DNA of 64,000 nt from JBGTGT01 sp051439375. GTDB taxonomy: Bacteria; Cyanobacteriota; Cyanobacteriia; Cyanobacteriales; Microcystaceae. Below, piece after piece: positions 43,137 through 51,367 of the stretch. The notes below the pieces were generated by a model. That model had not been told where the DNA came from, did not search any database, and saw nothing but the letters and a program-made list of their open reading frames with translations. Every line of letters begins with the position of its first letter. The first letter of the stretch is position 1. Both the position numbers and the translations under genes were made by a program. The stretch is taken from NCBI GenBank assembly GCA_051439375.1, contig JBFRWB010000015.1, positions 1 to 64,000 of the forward strand, given 5' to 3'.

Positions 43137-43182
43137 CGCCAGCCGTTAGGGATCTATTCCCTAAAGCTGGCGCAATTTTTTT
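43137..43182 (+). terminator. Rho-independent terminator
   Basis: CGCCAGC (43137-43143) pairs with GCTGGCG (43166-43172) and the inner TTAGGGA (43146-43152) pairs with TCCCTAA (43158-43164) around a TCTAT loop. A run of T follows (CAATTTTTTTG). It lies downstream of the YqeG gene and ahead of the tRNA gene, so it separates the two transcripts. Confidence 0.88.
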
Positions 43183-43287
43183 GAGGAAGATTACTTTTAA
43201 AAATTCTCTTCTGTAAGCTGAAAAAAAATCTCAGAATTCCTTGACACTTTTTCCCTAAAAACTGCTATCATATTTAGGTACGAATAT

Positions 43288-43359
43288 TGGGGTGTCGCCA
43301 AGCGGTAAGGCAGCGGGTTTTGGTCTCGCCATTCCTGGGTTCGAATCCTAGCACCCCAG
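43288..43359 (+). tRNA. trnQ: tRNA-Gln (UUG)
   Basis: 72 bases. The acceptor stem TGGGGTG (43288-43294) pairs with CACCCCA (43352-43358), with discriminator G at 43359. The D arm, the anticodon stem GCGGG/CTCGC with loop TTTTGGT, and the T arm CTGGG-TTCGAAT-CCTAG all fold. The anticodon TTG is at 43320-43322. CCA is not encoded. The 3' end is two bases from the stop codon of the convergent nnr gene. Confidence 0.96.
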
Positions 43360-43361
43360 TT

Positions 43362-44918
43362 TTAGAAAATACTTGATAGGTAGGTAGTTAGGGTATGGGC
43401 ATCTACCCCCATCTGGGTACGGTCTTTAGCAGCCCTCATACCCGCTTGTGCGTGACACCATGCAGCCGTACCAACAACTTTTGCTATGTTTTCCGAGGAT
43501 TGAGCCAGTAGGCCGCCAATTAAGCCCGTTAAAACGTCCCCACTGCCCCCTCTGGCTAAAGCAGGTGTACTTTCAGGAATCAGCCATGTTTCTTGGGGAG
43601 AAGCAATTACAGTTCTTGCACCCTTAAATAAAATAATCCCTTGACTCTGTTGGGCAGCCAGTTGTACTGCCTGAATTCTATCTTGTTGAGGATTTTCAAT
43701 ATTAGGGAATAAACGTTTAAATTCTCCTAAATGGGGGGTTAAAACAGTATAGTTATCTCTTTTTTTTAAATCGTTTAGCTTTTGTAATTGAACCAATAAA
43801 TTTAACCCATCTGCATCTAAGACTAAGGGACAGGGTACATTTAAAATGGATTGAAAAATCTCTGTTGCATCGAGGGTTAAACCGGGACCACAGGCTATCA
43901 TATTGTACTGGGAAAAGTCAGCAGTGAGGAAAGGTAATTGGGCGATCGCACCTGTTTCCGTTTCAGGACAGCCGATAATCAATGCTTCGGGTAACTGCGA
44001 GACTAAAATGGGTTTTAATGTTTCAGGAACAGCCATAGAAAGCATTCCTACCCCACTGTATCTTGCGCCTAACCCGGTTAAGATAGCACCACCTGCATAA
44101 CGACGAGAACCACAAATAAGGAGTAAATGGCCTTGTTTGTACTTATGGGTGAGGAGGGGACGGGATAAAGGTAGGGTTTCTTTGGCAATAGTGGGCGTAA
44201 TTTGTTGAATGGGGGCAGGGTGACCTAAAATAGCGGCTACATCACCGTAAGGGATACCAAAATCAATTCTTGTTGTTTTTCCTAAATAGTTTAAGGCTTG
44301 ATCTTGAAAATATGCCATTTTCCATAACCCTAAACAGAGACTATGGGTTGCTTTTATGGCGATTCCTAATACTTCTCCTGTATCTGTGTGCAGTCCTGAA
44401 GGAATATCAATGCTAACAGTGGGTATTTGCCATGAATTAACAAGATTAACTGCTTTTGCGAGTTCTTCTTTTAAGGGGCGGGTAAGATTAAAGCCAAATA
44501 AGCCATCAATGATTAAATGGCAAGTTTCTAAGGATTGAATGTTTTTATAGAAGGGAATCCCTAAATTTTTAGCATATTGAGCGTGTTGTGTGGTTAAGTC
44601 TTTTAATTTATCTAAGGGACAATAGACAGAAACTTGATAGCCTTTGAGGTGTAATTCTCTAGCAATGACTAACCCATCTCCCCCATTGTGGCCGGGTCCT
44701 ATGATACAGCCAACATGAGGATATTTCTGAACAGAATAGGCATTTTCTAGCCATTGAGCGCATAAATTAGCAACTTTTTCCATTAAAGCAGCCACTGGCA
44801 TTCCAGCAGCAAAGAGACGTTCTTCAATTTGCTGCATTTGTGAGGCGTTAACGATAATTGAATCTAAAGTCATCTGCTGAATTTCAAGGAGTTTTACAAA
44901 AGTCATTCGGGAGGACAT
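43362..44918 (-). CDS. nnr: Bifunctional NAD(P)HX epimerase / dehydratase
   Basis: 518 residues. The N-terminal YjeF_N epimerase half shows the phosphate loop GPGHNGGDGLVIARELH (near 70) and DGLFGFNLTRPL. The C-terminal carbohydrate-kinase-like dehydratase half shows CGPGLTLDATEIF, VLTPHLGEFKRLF and ARGGSGDVLTGLIGGLLAQ. It repairs hydrated NAD(P)H. The starts at 44918, 44906 and 44873 (MTLDSIIVNASQMQ, closest to family starts) are all open. Its stop nearly touches the tRNA gene. Confidence 0.94.
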   Translation of the reverse strand: MSSRMTFVKLLEIQQMTLDSIIVNASQMQQIEERLFAAGMPVAALMEKVANLCAQWLENAYSVQKYPHVGCIIGPGHNGGDGLVIARELHLKGYQVSVYCPLDKLKDLTTQHAQYAKNLGIPFYKNIQSLETCHLIIDGLFGFNLTRPLKEELAKAVNLVNSWQIPTVSIDIPSGLHTDTGEVLGIAIKATHSLCLGLWKMAYFQDQALNYLGKTTRIDFGIPYGDVAAILGHPAPIQQITPTIAKETLPLSRPLLTHKYKQGHLLLICGSRRYAGGAILTGLGARYSGVGMLSMAVPETLKPILVSQLPEALIIGCPETETGAIAQLPFLTADFSQYNMIACGPGLTLDATEIFQSILNVPCPLVLDADGLNLLVQLQKLNDLKKRDNYTVLTPHLGEFKRLFPNIENPQQDRIQAVQLAAQQSQGIILFKGARTVIASPQETWLIPESTPALARGGSGDVLTGLIGGLLAQSSENIAKVVGTAAWCHAQAGMRAAKDRTQMGVDAHTLTTYLSSIF

Positions 44919-44989
44919 CTCATCATTCAGCTAGAATGGCAGAGGATTCCTGTCAATAATCCTGTTTTTATGAATATATCTTTGAAAAA

Positions 44990-45184
44990 TTAGGTTTTGG
45001 AGACTAATTTAATCCGTCCTGCATCCATTTCTGACATCAACAACTCCAATGCTTCATAATCTACATCAGAAATATAGCCCAGTCGTGTTAACTCCCGATT
45101 AATTCCATTCTCAATTTCAGGGGTCAATTGCTTAATATAGAGGGCTTTTTCAACAAGATTACGGATGAGGTAGGAAGTTGTCAC
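44990..45184 (-). CDS. Small conserved hypothetical protein
   Basis: 64 residues, MTTSYLIRNLVEKALYIKQ... ending in ALELLMSEMDAGRIKLVSK. It is helical and soluble. It resembles short cyanobacterial proteins of unknown function. It sits upstream of nnr on the same strand. An overlapping + strand frame (45128-45358) is judged spurious. Confidence 0.6.
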   Translation of the reverse strand: MTTSYLIRNLVEKALYIKQLTPEIENGINRELTRLGYISDVDYEALELLMSEMDAGRIKLVSKT

Positions 45185-45370
45185 AATGGCTTTAGTCCTT
45201 TTGCGCTTGACATTTACAAAAATTTAAGTAAATTTAAACAGGTACAGACAAGTCAGGATTTCTTAGGATTCCCTTGCAGAAACTTAACGTTTATTGTAGG
45301 CTATTGGGCAAAACAAGCGAAAGTCCTTGGGCAAGCCCAAGCCTTAAGAAAACATTAAGTTTTTAAACTC

Positions 45371-45391
45371 AGCCCATTAGCGGGGCTTTTG
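45371..45391 (+). terminator. Short hairpin, possible terminator
   Basis: AGCCC at 45371-45375 pairs with GGGCT at 45383-45387, followed by TTTTG. The stem is short, so this is a weak call. It would face genes reading from the left, where no confident + strand gene ends, and may serve the short transcript from this spacer. Confidence 0.35.
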
Positions 45392-45494
45392 CGCCTTCTA
45401 AAATCCCTGTTGTTGCTAAACTGCTATTTTTTTACCGATTACTGAGTCGTTCGACCCACAAATAAGCCAAATAACTTGATATTAAGGAGTTATC

Positions 45495-45833
45495 ATGACC
45501 GAATCTTTATGCAAAATTCTTAAGCCCAGTGGTTATATTACCGCCGCTAATGTAGGTGAATTTCAAGAACTCCTGACACAAACCCTCAACACTCATCCTC
45601 ATCAGGAATATTTAATTGATATGGAAAGTGTAGAATTCCTTGATAGTGCAGGGTTAATGGCTTTAGTCTCTAACTTTAGACTGGCACAAAGTCAAGGAAA
45701 GCGAATCAATATTTGCTCTTTAGCCCCTTCTGTCAAAATTATCTTTGAATTGACCCAATTAGATAAGGTTATACCCATTTATAAGAATAGGAATAATTTT
45801 TTGGTTACTGTTCAGTCTCCTGTGGCAGCATAG
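45495..45833 (+). CDS. STAS-domain anti-anti-sigma-type protein
   Basis: 112 residues. The STAS signature VEFLDSAGLMALVSNFRLAQSQGK contains the phosphorylatable serine in DSAGL. It begins ESLCKILKPSGYITAANVGEFQELL, typical of anti-anti-sigma factor paralogues in cyanobacteria. These act in partner-switching with serine kinases and PP2C phosphatases, none of which is adjacent. A strong AAGGAG ribosome-binding sequence precedes ATG 45495. Confidence 0.93.
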   Translation: MTESLCKILKPSGYITAANVGEFQELLTQTLNTHPHQEYLIDMESVEFLDSAGLMALVSNFRLAQSQGKRINICSLAPSVKIIFELTQLDKVIPIYKNRNNFLVTVQSPVAA

Positions 45834-45849
45834 CTTCTCATCATAACCC

Positions 45850-46341
45850 TTACTTGTTCTCTGATTGATTCACAATTAAAACTGAACAAGTAGCATGGTG
45901 AAAAACGTAATTACTAACACTCCCTAATAGTAATTCTCCAATCCCTGAGAGTCCACGATGACCAATGACAATTAGCTCAATTCCTTCTTTTTTAGCCACT
46001 TGACAAATGGTTCGCCCCGGGCTGCCTAAGATTTGCTGGTAGCTAACTTTTAAACCCGCCTGTTGTCCTTTCTGGCATCTTTTATCTAACGTTTCAATCC
46101 CTCTATGCTCGAATTCTTCCCACTGTTCTCGCCAGACTTCTAAAGTTAAATCATTACCCTGTGCGGGGTATAATTGGGGCAAATCAGGGGGAATAGGCAG
46201 AGGACTTTCGTTTTCTTCTGATGACAGAACATGAAGTAATAATAAATCACTCTGATGAATCATTGCTAAAGAAAGTGCCTTATTAAAGACAGCTTCTCCC
46301 ATCTCTGACATATCCATTGGGACTAAGATTTTTTGAAACAT
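45850..46341 (-). CDS. Universal stress protein (UspA family)
   Basis: 163 residues. The ATP-binding motif GxxGxG(9x)G(S/T) is present as IGHRGLSGIGELLLGSVSNYV. The N-terminus MFQKILVPMDMSEMGEAVFNKAL fits the fold. It is the last gene of a minus-strand run behind hisH, with 10 bases between them. Role in stress survival is inferred from the family. Confidence 0.94.
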   Translation of the reverse strand: MFQKILVPMDMSEMGEAVFNKALSLAMIHQSDLLLLHVLSSEENESPLPIPPDLPQLYPAQGNDLTLEVWREQWEEFEHRGIETLDKRCQKGQQAGLKVSYQQILGSPGRTICQVAKKEGIELIVIGHRGLSGIGELLLGSVSNYVFHHATCSVLIVNQSENK

Positions 46342-46351
46342 AGCTCTTTGG

Positions 46352-46975
46352 TTATGAAATTACATGATTGACAAAATTGGAGAGAATTTGTAATCCTGCA
46401 CTAGAGGACTTTTCGGGGTGGAATTGTACAGCCATCAGGTTATCACGAGCGATCGCTGCTGTTACGCTTTGACTACCATGTTTCACTGTGGCAGCCTTAA
46501 CAGAAGAATCAATGGGATCGACATAATAGGAATGAACAAAGTAAACATAAGGATGATGTGTGATATTTTTCCACAATAAAAGCTCAGGTTGGCTAAATTC
46601 TAATTGATTCCAGCCCATATGAGGAATCGTTAAATCAGGCTCAGACTGGAAGCGACGTACTTTTCCTGAAATAATACCCAATCCCGGCTCAATTCCTTCT
46701 TCTGACCCTTCAAAGAGAATTTGTAACCCTAAACAGATACCTAAAAAGGGTTTTCCTGCTGTAATTGCCTGTTTAATTGGTTCTTCTAATCGACGGGAAC
46801 GTAAATGTTGCACGGCTGGATCAAATGACCCAACCCCCGGTAACACCAAAGCATCAGCTAGGGCGATATCTTGAGGAGAATCGGTTACTTTTGGGGTTGC
46901 ACCTGCTTTTTCAAGTCCTTTACAAGCCGAATGCAGATTTCCCATGTCGTAGTCAATAACTGCTATAAAACCCAT
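46352..46975 (-). CDS. hisH: Imidazole glycerol phosphate synthase, glutaminase subunit
   Basis: 207 residues. The glutaminase nucleophile is C81 in FLGICLGLQ, and the His-Glu pair lies in VQFHPEKSS near 185, so the triad is complete. It pairs with HisF (not in the window) to form imidazole glycerol phosphate from PRFAR and glutamine. It starts 39 bases after the HisD-like gene and is followed closely by a universal stress gene. Confidence 0.96.
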   Translation of the reverse strand: MGFIAVIDYDMGNLHSACKGLEKAGATPKVTDSPQDIALADALVLPGVGSFDPAVQHLRSRRLEEPIKQAITAGKPFLGICLGLQILFEGSEEGIEPGLGIISGKVRRFQSEPDLTIPHMGWNQLEFSQPELLLWKNITHHPYVYFVHSYYVDPIDSSVKAATVKHGSQSVTAAIARDNLMAVQFHPEKSSSAGLQILSNFVNHVIS

Positions 46976-47014
46976 ATTATGTCAAATCCGTAACTCTCAT
47001 TTAATATTTTAACC

Positions 47015-48289
47015 TTACTTTTCTGTCCGTCGTCGAATTGTTTCCTCTTTGGTTAATAGTCCTTCTGCTTGGGCTAATAATTGTAGAGTATGGGATAACT
47101 TTTGCAGTGCATCTGGGGAATATTGAATTAAGTTAGTCGGTTTTAAGAATGTTTCCACACTAACGGTTGAACCAAATCGCATCGAACCTGATAAGGGATA
47201 AACAAGAGAAGATCCGCCCAAATAATCCCCTGTTGCTTTTGGCGTATGATGTCCTAGAAAAATTGCGCCAACCCGATCAATTTGTTCTAACCAGTCCCAC
47301 GGTTCTGCGATCGCTAATAATAAAAAGTAAGGTTCAATCTCTTTAGCTAATTTAATCCCTTCTGCTAGAGAATCAACGACGATAATTAAGCCATAGTGAG
47401 CCAGTGCTTTTTCTGTCAAAATACTGGATGGAGAATCCTGTAATTGCTCTTGTACCTGTTGTTGTACATCTTGTGCTAAGGTATAGGTGTCTGTCACTAA
47501 AAGTATTGCACTTGTGGGATACTGCTCTGCGTGAGCGACTAAATCCGCAGCTAATTGGTGTTTATCGGCTGTTTTATCGGCAATAATCAACCAATCAGTA
47601 TTTTTCATCGGGTTATCGATTCTCACTGTTCCATTAACTAGCTGTTTGGCCAGTGTCACCTCCCAGTCTCCTGCCCCTGTAATCACTTCTACGGGTTTGA
47701 GATGGGGAGATCCATAGGCCAAAGTAGCGATCGCCGCCGCCCCACCAATTTGATAAATTTCTTCAATTCCTACTTCTTGCGCTGCCACCAGCACTGCGTG
47801 ATAATGACTACGTTTACTATCCAATGGTGTGACCATCACCCGTTGAGGAACTTTAGCCACCTGTGCTGGGATCGCTTGGGTTAATAAAGCACCTAAATTT
47901 TCGACGTAAAATCCTGCCCGTTGGACAGGTGTGTATTTTTTTCCCAACACAACTTCATTTTTGTCAAAATGCACCCAATTCTTCGGAATTCTTTGTTGAT
48001 AAAATACTTCTAACTGACGACAACAGGTTCGTAACGCATCTAGTAACCCAGTAGGAATTTTCTGGTAGGCCCTATCTAATTCTGTTCCACTAATTCGTAC
48101 AGGATTAACGTTAGGAGTGGTCTCTTTTTCGCTACTTTCTTGGATATTTAGTAAAATTTTTTGAACTTTAGCAGTTTTTGACCGCAACCCTGCTTCATAA
48201 GCCACATCTACCGATTGACGCTTATGTTGGGTACGAATTCGCTTTATTTCCGCCTGTACATCCCTCGGCTGAGTGATAATCCGTAACAT
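47015..48289 (-). CDS. HisD-family paralogue, catalytic residues replaced
   Basis: About 424 residues from ATG 48289 (an in-frame GTG lies at 48295). The overall fold matches histidinol dehydrogenase: IYQIGGAAAIATLAYG, VGAIFLGHHTPKATGDYLGG and YPLSGSMRFGS align well. Key positions differ. The zinc-ligand segment reads LVAHAEQ where HisD has LSQAEH, so Gln and His are swapped. The catalytic EH segment reads EPWDWLE. The NH(V)LP His is Leu in SSLVYP. The C-terminal zinc His is replaced by Glu. It is probably a pseudoenzyme or has a changed role. It lies 39 bases upstream of hisH. Confidence 0.82.
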   Translation of the reverse strand: MLRIITQPRDVQAEIKRIRTQHKRQSVDVAYEAGLRSKTAKVQKILLNIQESSEKETTPNVNPVRISGTELDRAYQKIPTGLLDALRTCCRQLEVFYQQRIPKNWVHFDKNEVVLGKKYTPVQRAGFYVENLGALLTQAIPAQVAKVPQRVMVTPLDSKRSHYHAVLVAAQEVGIEEIYQIGGAAAIATLAYGSPHLKPVEVITGAGDWEVTLAKQLVNGTVRIDNPMKNTDWLIIADKTADKHQLAADLVAHAEQYPTSAILLVTDTYTLAQDVQQQVQEQLQDSPSSILTEKALAHYGLIIVVDSLAEGIKLAKEIEPYFLLLAIAEPWDWLEQIDRVGAIFLGHHTPKATGDYLGGSSLVYPLSGSMRFGSTVSVETFLKPTNLIQYSPDALQKLSHTLQLLAQAEGLLTKEETIRRRTEK

Positions 48290-48756
48290 GGCCACTCCAT
48301 GATCCCAAACATTGGCAAAGGGTCATGTCATTCAACCCTTCCCTATAGCTTAACTTGGATTTAATGAGAAGTGGAGAAAGATAGGTGTCGATGTGGATTG
48401 ACGATTTTTTGAGTACAAGTGATTTAATATATTGATGCCTTAATCTCAAAATGTTTTGGGGATGGTTGGTAGGGAAGGTAACTGAGACATATTAGGACGT
48501 TTGTTTCTTGTTGAAGTCTTTCTCACCCTTCTAGTTGAGGAAGTCAAAGCGGACAAAATTTCTTTTCTGTATTCTATGGGAATCACGATGTGAGGTTCGG
48601 AAAAAAGTAACAAAGAAGATTTATCCATCGTTAGTTAAAGGGAAGTGTCAATAGTGGCATTTTAGGGGTTTTTGATGCTAAATATCCTGATTGAGTTCAC
48701 ATGATGATGTGATTATCCGCACTGAAATCAGCACCCTTTGTGGCGTTTAATAATGA
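48290..48756. other. Gene-free spacer upstream of the HisD-like gene
   Basis: No supported gene. A 60-codon minus-strand frame (48446-48628) and a 75-codon frame (48222-48449) are open, but both lack a ribosome-binding sequence and have odd composition. The region probably holds the promoter of the hisD-like/hisH/usp run; no motif is clear enough to place. Confidence 0.5.
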
Positions 48757-48990
48757 TTAGGCTTGTTCTTCTGTCCAAAGGGTCAATAAAAAAGAGGTTT
48801 CCACCAAAAAACAATTTAAAGATGCCCGTTGACAAACATAGAAAGCATGAAAAGCGTGTTCCCGAAATTGCTGGGGAAAATCTTTTCTTCTGACGAACTT
48901 TCTCTCAAAAAGTACCGCTTTGGATTGTTCCTTAATGGCTTGGTAATTAATCTGATTTTGTTCAATTTTTTCTGATGTGTAAATTTTCAT
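48757..48990 (-). CDS. Small hypothetical protein
   Basis: 77 residues, MKIYTSEKIEQNQINYQAIK..., with FERKFVRRKDFPQQFREHAFHAFYVCQRA in the middle. No recognised domain, no hydrophobic segment. Gene-free spacers flank it on both sides. The composition is protein-like but support is limited to an uninterrupted frame. Confidence 0.45.
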   Translation of the reverse strand: MKIYTSEKIEQNQINYQAIKEQSKAVLFERKFVRRKDFPQQFREHAFHAFYVCQRASLNCFLVETSFLLTLWTEEQA

Positions 48991-49213
48991 TGGGTTAACA
49001 ATTAAATAGATATTTTTTAAAGAACCGATTAACTTTAATTATCTGAATTTTTCGTAACTTATGTCAGTGATCCTACAAGCAAAAACAAGTGACTAAAATC
49101 ATGTTTTTTTGTGACAATTATCAATTTATCGTCTTCACACTCTTAGATTGTTATTATTGATCTAAGTCCTAATTTTTTGTGATCTATATCATTGATTGAT
49201 AAACTAATTCGAC

Positions 49214-50362
49214 CTATTGTTCTAAGCGACGACTGAACTGGGACATAGCTGAACAAAAACACCAATAAATAGCTGCTATAAATAAATAGACTTCTGCATA
49301 CTGACCAATGTATTTTGGATTAGCCAAAATCGATTGAGAAATACCTAATAAATCCACTAACCCAACAATGGCTAACAGCGAAGTATCTTTAAATAAACTG
49401 ATAAATTGTCCAACAATAGAAGGAATCACAACCCGTATTGCTTGGGGTAAAATAACTAATCCTAAGATGAAAACGGGATTTAATCCTAATGCTTTAGCGG
49501 CTTCAGTTTGACCGCGAGGAATGGATTGTAACCCGCCTCTAATATTTTCTGCTAGATAAGCAGATGCAAAGATCGTAAATCCTGCGATCGCACGAATAAC
49601 CCGATCAGGACGTGCATTGATGGGTAGAATTAACGGTAACATGACCTGCGCCATAAAGAGAATTCCAATTAGTGGTAAACCGCGAATAATTTCGATATAA
49701 GCGATGGATAACCAACGAATCACAGGAAGATCACTTTGTCTTCCTAATGCTAAGAGAATACCAAAGGGGAAGGATAAAACGATGCTAACACTGGCGACAA
49801 GAAGAGTTAAGATTAAGCCACTTAATTGATCTATTTGTATCGGTTTTAAGATTCCCCATCCTAATAATAACCAGAGACAACTAATAAAGGTTAATAGCCA
49901 AATGAAGGGTAGCCATTTTCCGAATATAAATCCTTTTCTTTTTAACGCTTTCCCACTATAAGCCAGTAAAATTAAGAGAATAATTGTAATGAATAAAATT
50001 AACCTCGAAATAAATCCAACCGTAAACGATAAAATAATAATAACGGCTGCAAGATTGCCGACAATAAACAAATTTGTTTTGCTCAGTAAAGGCATTTTCT
50101 CTTCTAAAATTCCCCAAGATAACCCTAAAACACTAATGATTATAATTAAGGTACTCCAAGGTCGCCAAAGTTGATCACTGGGGTAGAAACCCACCCAAAA
50201 TAGTTTTAGATTAGCAGTAATAACGGTCCATTGTGCAGCATCACTAATTGCCCATTTTAAAAAGGATGATCCTAACCAATAGATCATTCCTAAACTGATA
50301 AGGGTTAAAAAAGTATTAAACCAGTTACTAAAAAGATTTTTTTTCAGCCAATTAAGTATCAT
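49214..50362 (-). CDS. natH: Polar amino-acid ABC permease, NatH/BztC-like
   Basis: 382 residues with about eight membrane segments. The N-terminal MILNWLKKNLFSNWFNTFLTLISL plus a four-helix block, then a BPD permease module with FPFGILLALGRQSDLPVIRW and the EAA-type loop RGQTEAAKALGLNPVFILGLVILPQA, match the BztC/AapM/NatH class. These import neutral or acidic amino acids. The partner permease, binding protein and ATPase are not beside it, unlike typical operons, so they must be encoded elsewhere. Confidence 0.87.
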   Translation of the reverse strand: MILNWLKKNLFSNWFNTFLTLISLGMIYWLGSSFLKWAISDAAQWTVITANLKLFWVGFYPSDQLWRPWSTLIIIISVLGLSWGILEEKMPLLSKTNLFIVGNLAAVIIILSFTVGFISRLILFITIILLILLAYSGKALKRKGFIFGKWLPFIWLLTFISCLWLLLGWGILKPIQIDQLSGLILTLLVASVSIVLSFPFGILLALGRQSDLPVIRWLSIAYIEIIRGLPLIGILFMAQVMLPLILPINARPDRVIRAIAGFTIFASAYLAENIRGGLQSIPRGQTEAAKALGLNPVFILGLVILPQAIRVVIPSIVGQFISLFKDTSLLAIVGLVDLLGISQSILANPKYIGQYAEVYLFIAAIYWCFCSAMSQFSRRLEQ

Positions 50363-50598
50363 GGGTCATCATTGTCTCCTTTCAAGCCAAGACTTTATTC
50401 TAGTCTATAATGAGGGGACAGTTATACTAAACTGGGTATAAGTTGGAAACAATCGTTTATGAGGACATCAGAATCATACTGACAATTGAAAAACTGGCTT
50501 CAGTCCTATCTTTTATCTCTCTTAATCGTATATTCTAGAACCCAAGAAGCGTAAAATTCGCTCTCCCAATCCACTAATCTTTTTCGGAGGATTATTTG

Positions 50599-50976
50599 AT
50601 GAAAAAACGATTAATTACCTCATTTAACCTAATTGGCTTAACCTTACTGACGCTTTCTCCCTTATCGGCTCAAATGGTTAAGCAAGGCGATGTAACAGTT
50701 CCCCTGTCAACCAATCCGAATGGGACTTTTGCAGATTACAAAAAAGAGTGCTTAAATAGTGTTAAGCAAAATCCTGTTCTTGCTGAATTTGCAACAGAAA
50801 TGTGTAACTGCACTATCTCAGAATATCAAAAGGAATATTCCCTTGCAGAATTTCGTACTTTAGTGCGTAAGTCGCAACCTAACCCTCAAGGAATTCGTTC
50901 TCCTGAAGCAGAAACTGCGTGGAAAACCCTTATGGCTGTTGGTGAAGACTGCGCTGCTGAAATTGTATTTGAGTAA
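50599..50976 (+). CDS. Small secreted protein, unknown
   Basis: 125 residues from ATG 50599; a TTG lies just before. A signal peptide (RLITSFNLIGLTLLTLSPLSAQ) and a GGAGGA ribosome-binding sequence support it. The mature part has Cys residues at about 50, 69, 71 and 118 (KKECLNSVK, EMCNC, EDCAAE), suggesting disulfides. Function unknown. The 79-residue gene follows after 42 bases. Confidence 0.72.
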   Translation: MKKRLITSFNLIGLTLLTLSPLSAQMVKQGDVTVPLSTNPNGTFADYKKECLNSVKQNPVLAEFATEMCNCTISEYQKEYSLAEFRTLVRKSQPNPQGIRSPEAETAWKTLMAVGEDCAAEIVFE

Positions 50977-51018
50977 ATTTTGCGAAACCCTCATCATCTT
51001 TGCTGAAGTAATGCTTAG

Positions 51019-51258
51019 ATGGAACAAGTTCCCTTGGTTGAAATTATGGAGTCCCCAATTATGCGATTAGGACAAATCCTTCTTCAAAAAAAATGGATAT
51101 CTTCCAATCAGTTGAAACAAACGATTGATATTCAAAAAACTAAACAGGAAAAATTAGGAACAATATTAGTTAATAAAGGATACATTGCCAATGAACAATT
51201 AAGTTTAGCACTGCAAGAGCAGTATTGGCGAAATAACGGCTTTTGGGTCATTGATTAA
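51019..51258 (+). CDS. Small GspE/MshE N-domain-like protein
   Basis: 79 residues. The pattern MRLGQILLQKKWISSNQLKQTIDIQKTKQEKLGTILVNKGYIANEQLSLALQEQ is close to the N-terminal module of type II secretion/type IV pilus ATPases (GspE_N / MshEN), which in MshE binds c-di-GMP. Here it is a free-standing single module. Whether it binds c-di-GMP is unknown. Confidence 0.7.
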   Translation: MEQVPLVEIMESPIMRLGQILLQKKWISSNQLKQTIDIQKTKQEKLGTILVNKGYIANEQLSLALQEQYWRNNGFWVID

Positions 51259-51311
51259 TAATTTATAACGTTAACGGGTGAGTAAAGCGCAAATCACAAC
51301 TTAGTCTTATC

Positions 51312-51346
51312 ATCAATTAAGGTGGGCAATGCTCACCTTAATTGAT
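51312..51346. terminator. Perfect hairpin between convergent genes
   Basis: ATCAATTAAGGTG (51312-51324) pairs with CACCTTAATTGAT (51334-51346), and the inner GGC/GCT extends the stem by wobble around a small AAT loop. It lies between the stop of the 79-residue gene and the stop of the DUF4912 gene. There is no strong T run, so it may be a bidirectional terminator or a GGTGGGCAAT-type dispersed palindrome. Confidence 0.6.
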
Positions 51347-51367
51347 CTGTTTGGCTGTTCCTAATTT

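Noticed and set aside
45128..45358. 76-codon plus-strand frame between nnr and the STAS gene
   Set aside because: Overlaps the better-supported 64-residue minus-strand gene and has no ribosome-binding sequence; the C-terminal part is low complexity.
48446..48628. 60-codon minus-strand frame upstream of the HisD-like gene
   Set aside because: No ribosome-binding sequence and an unusual Ser/Thr/Arg-rich composition; could be real but cannot be supported.
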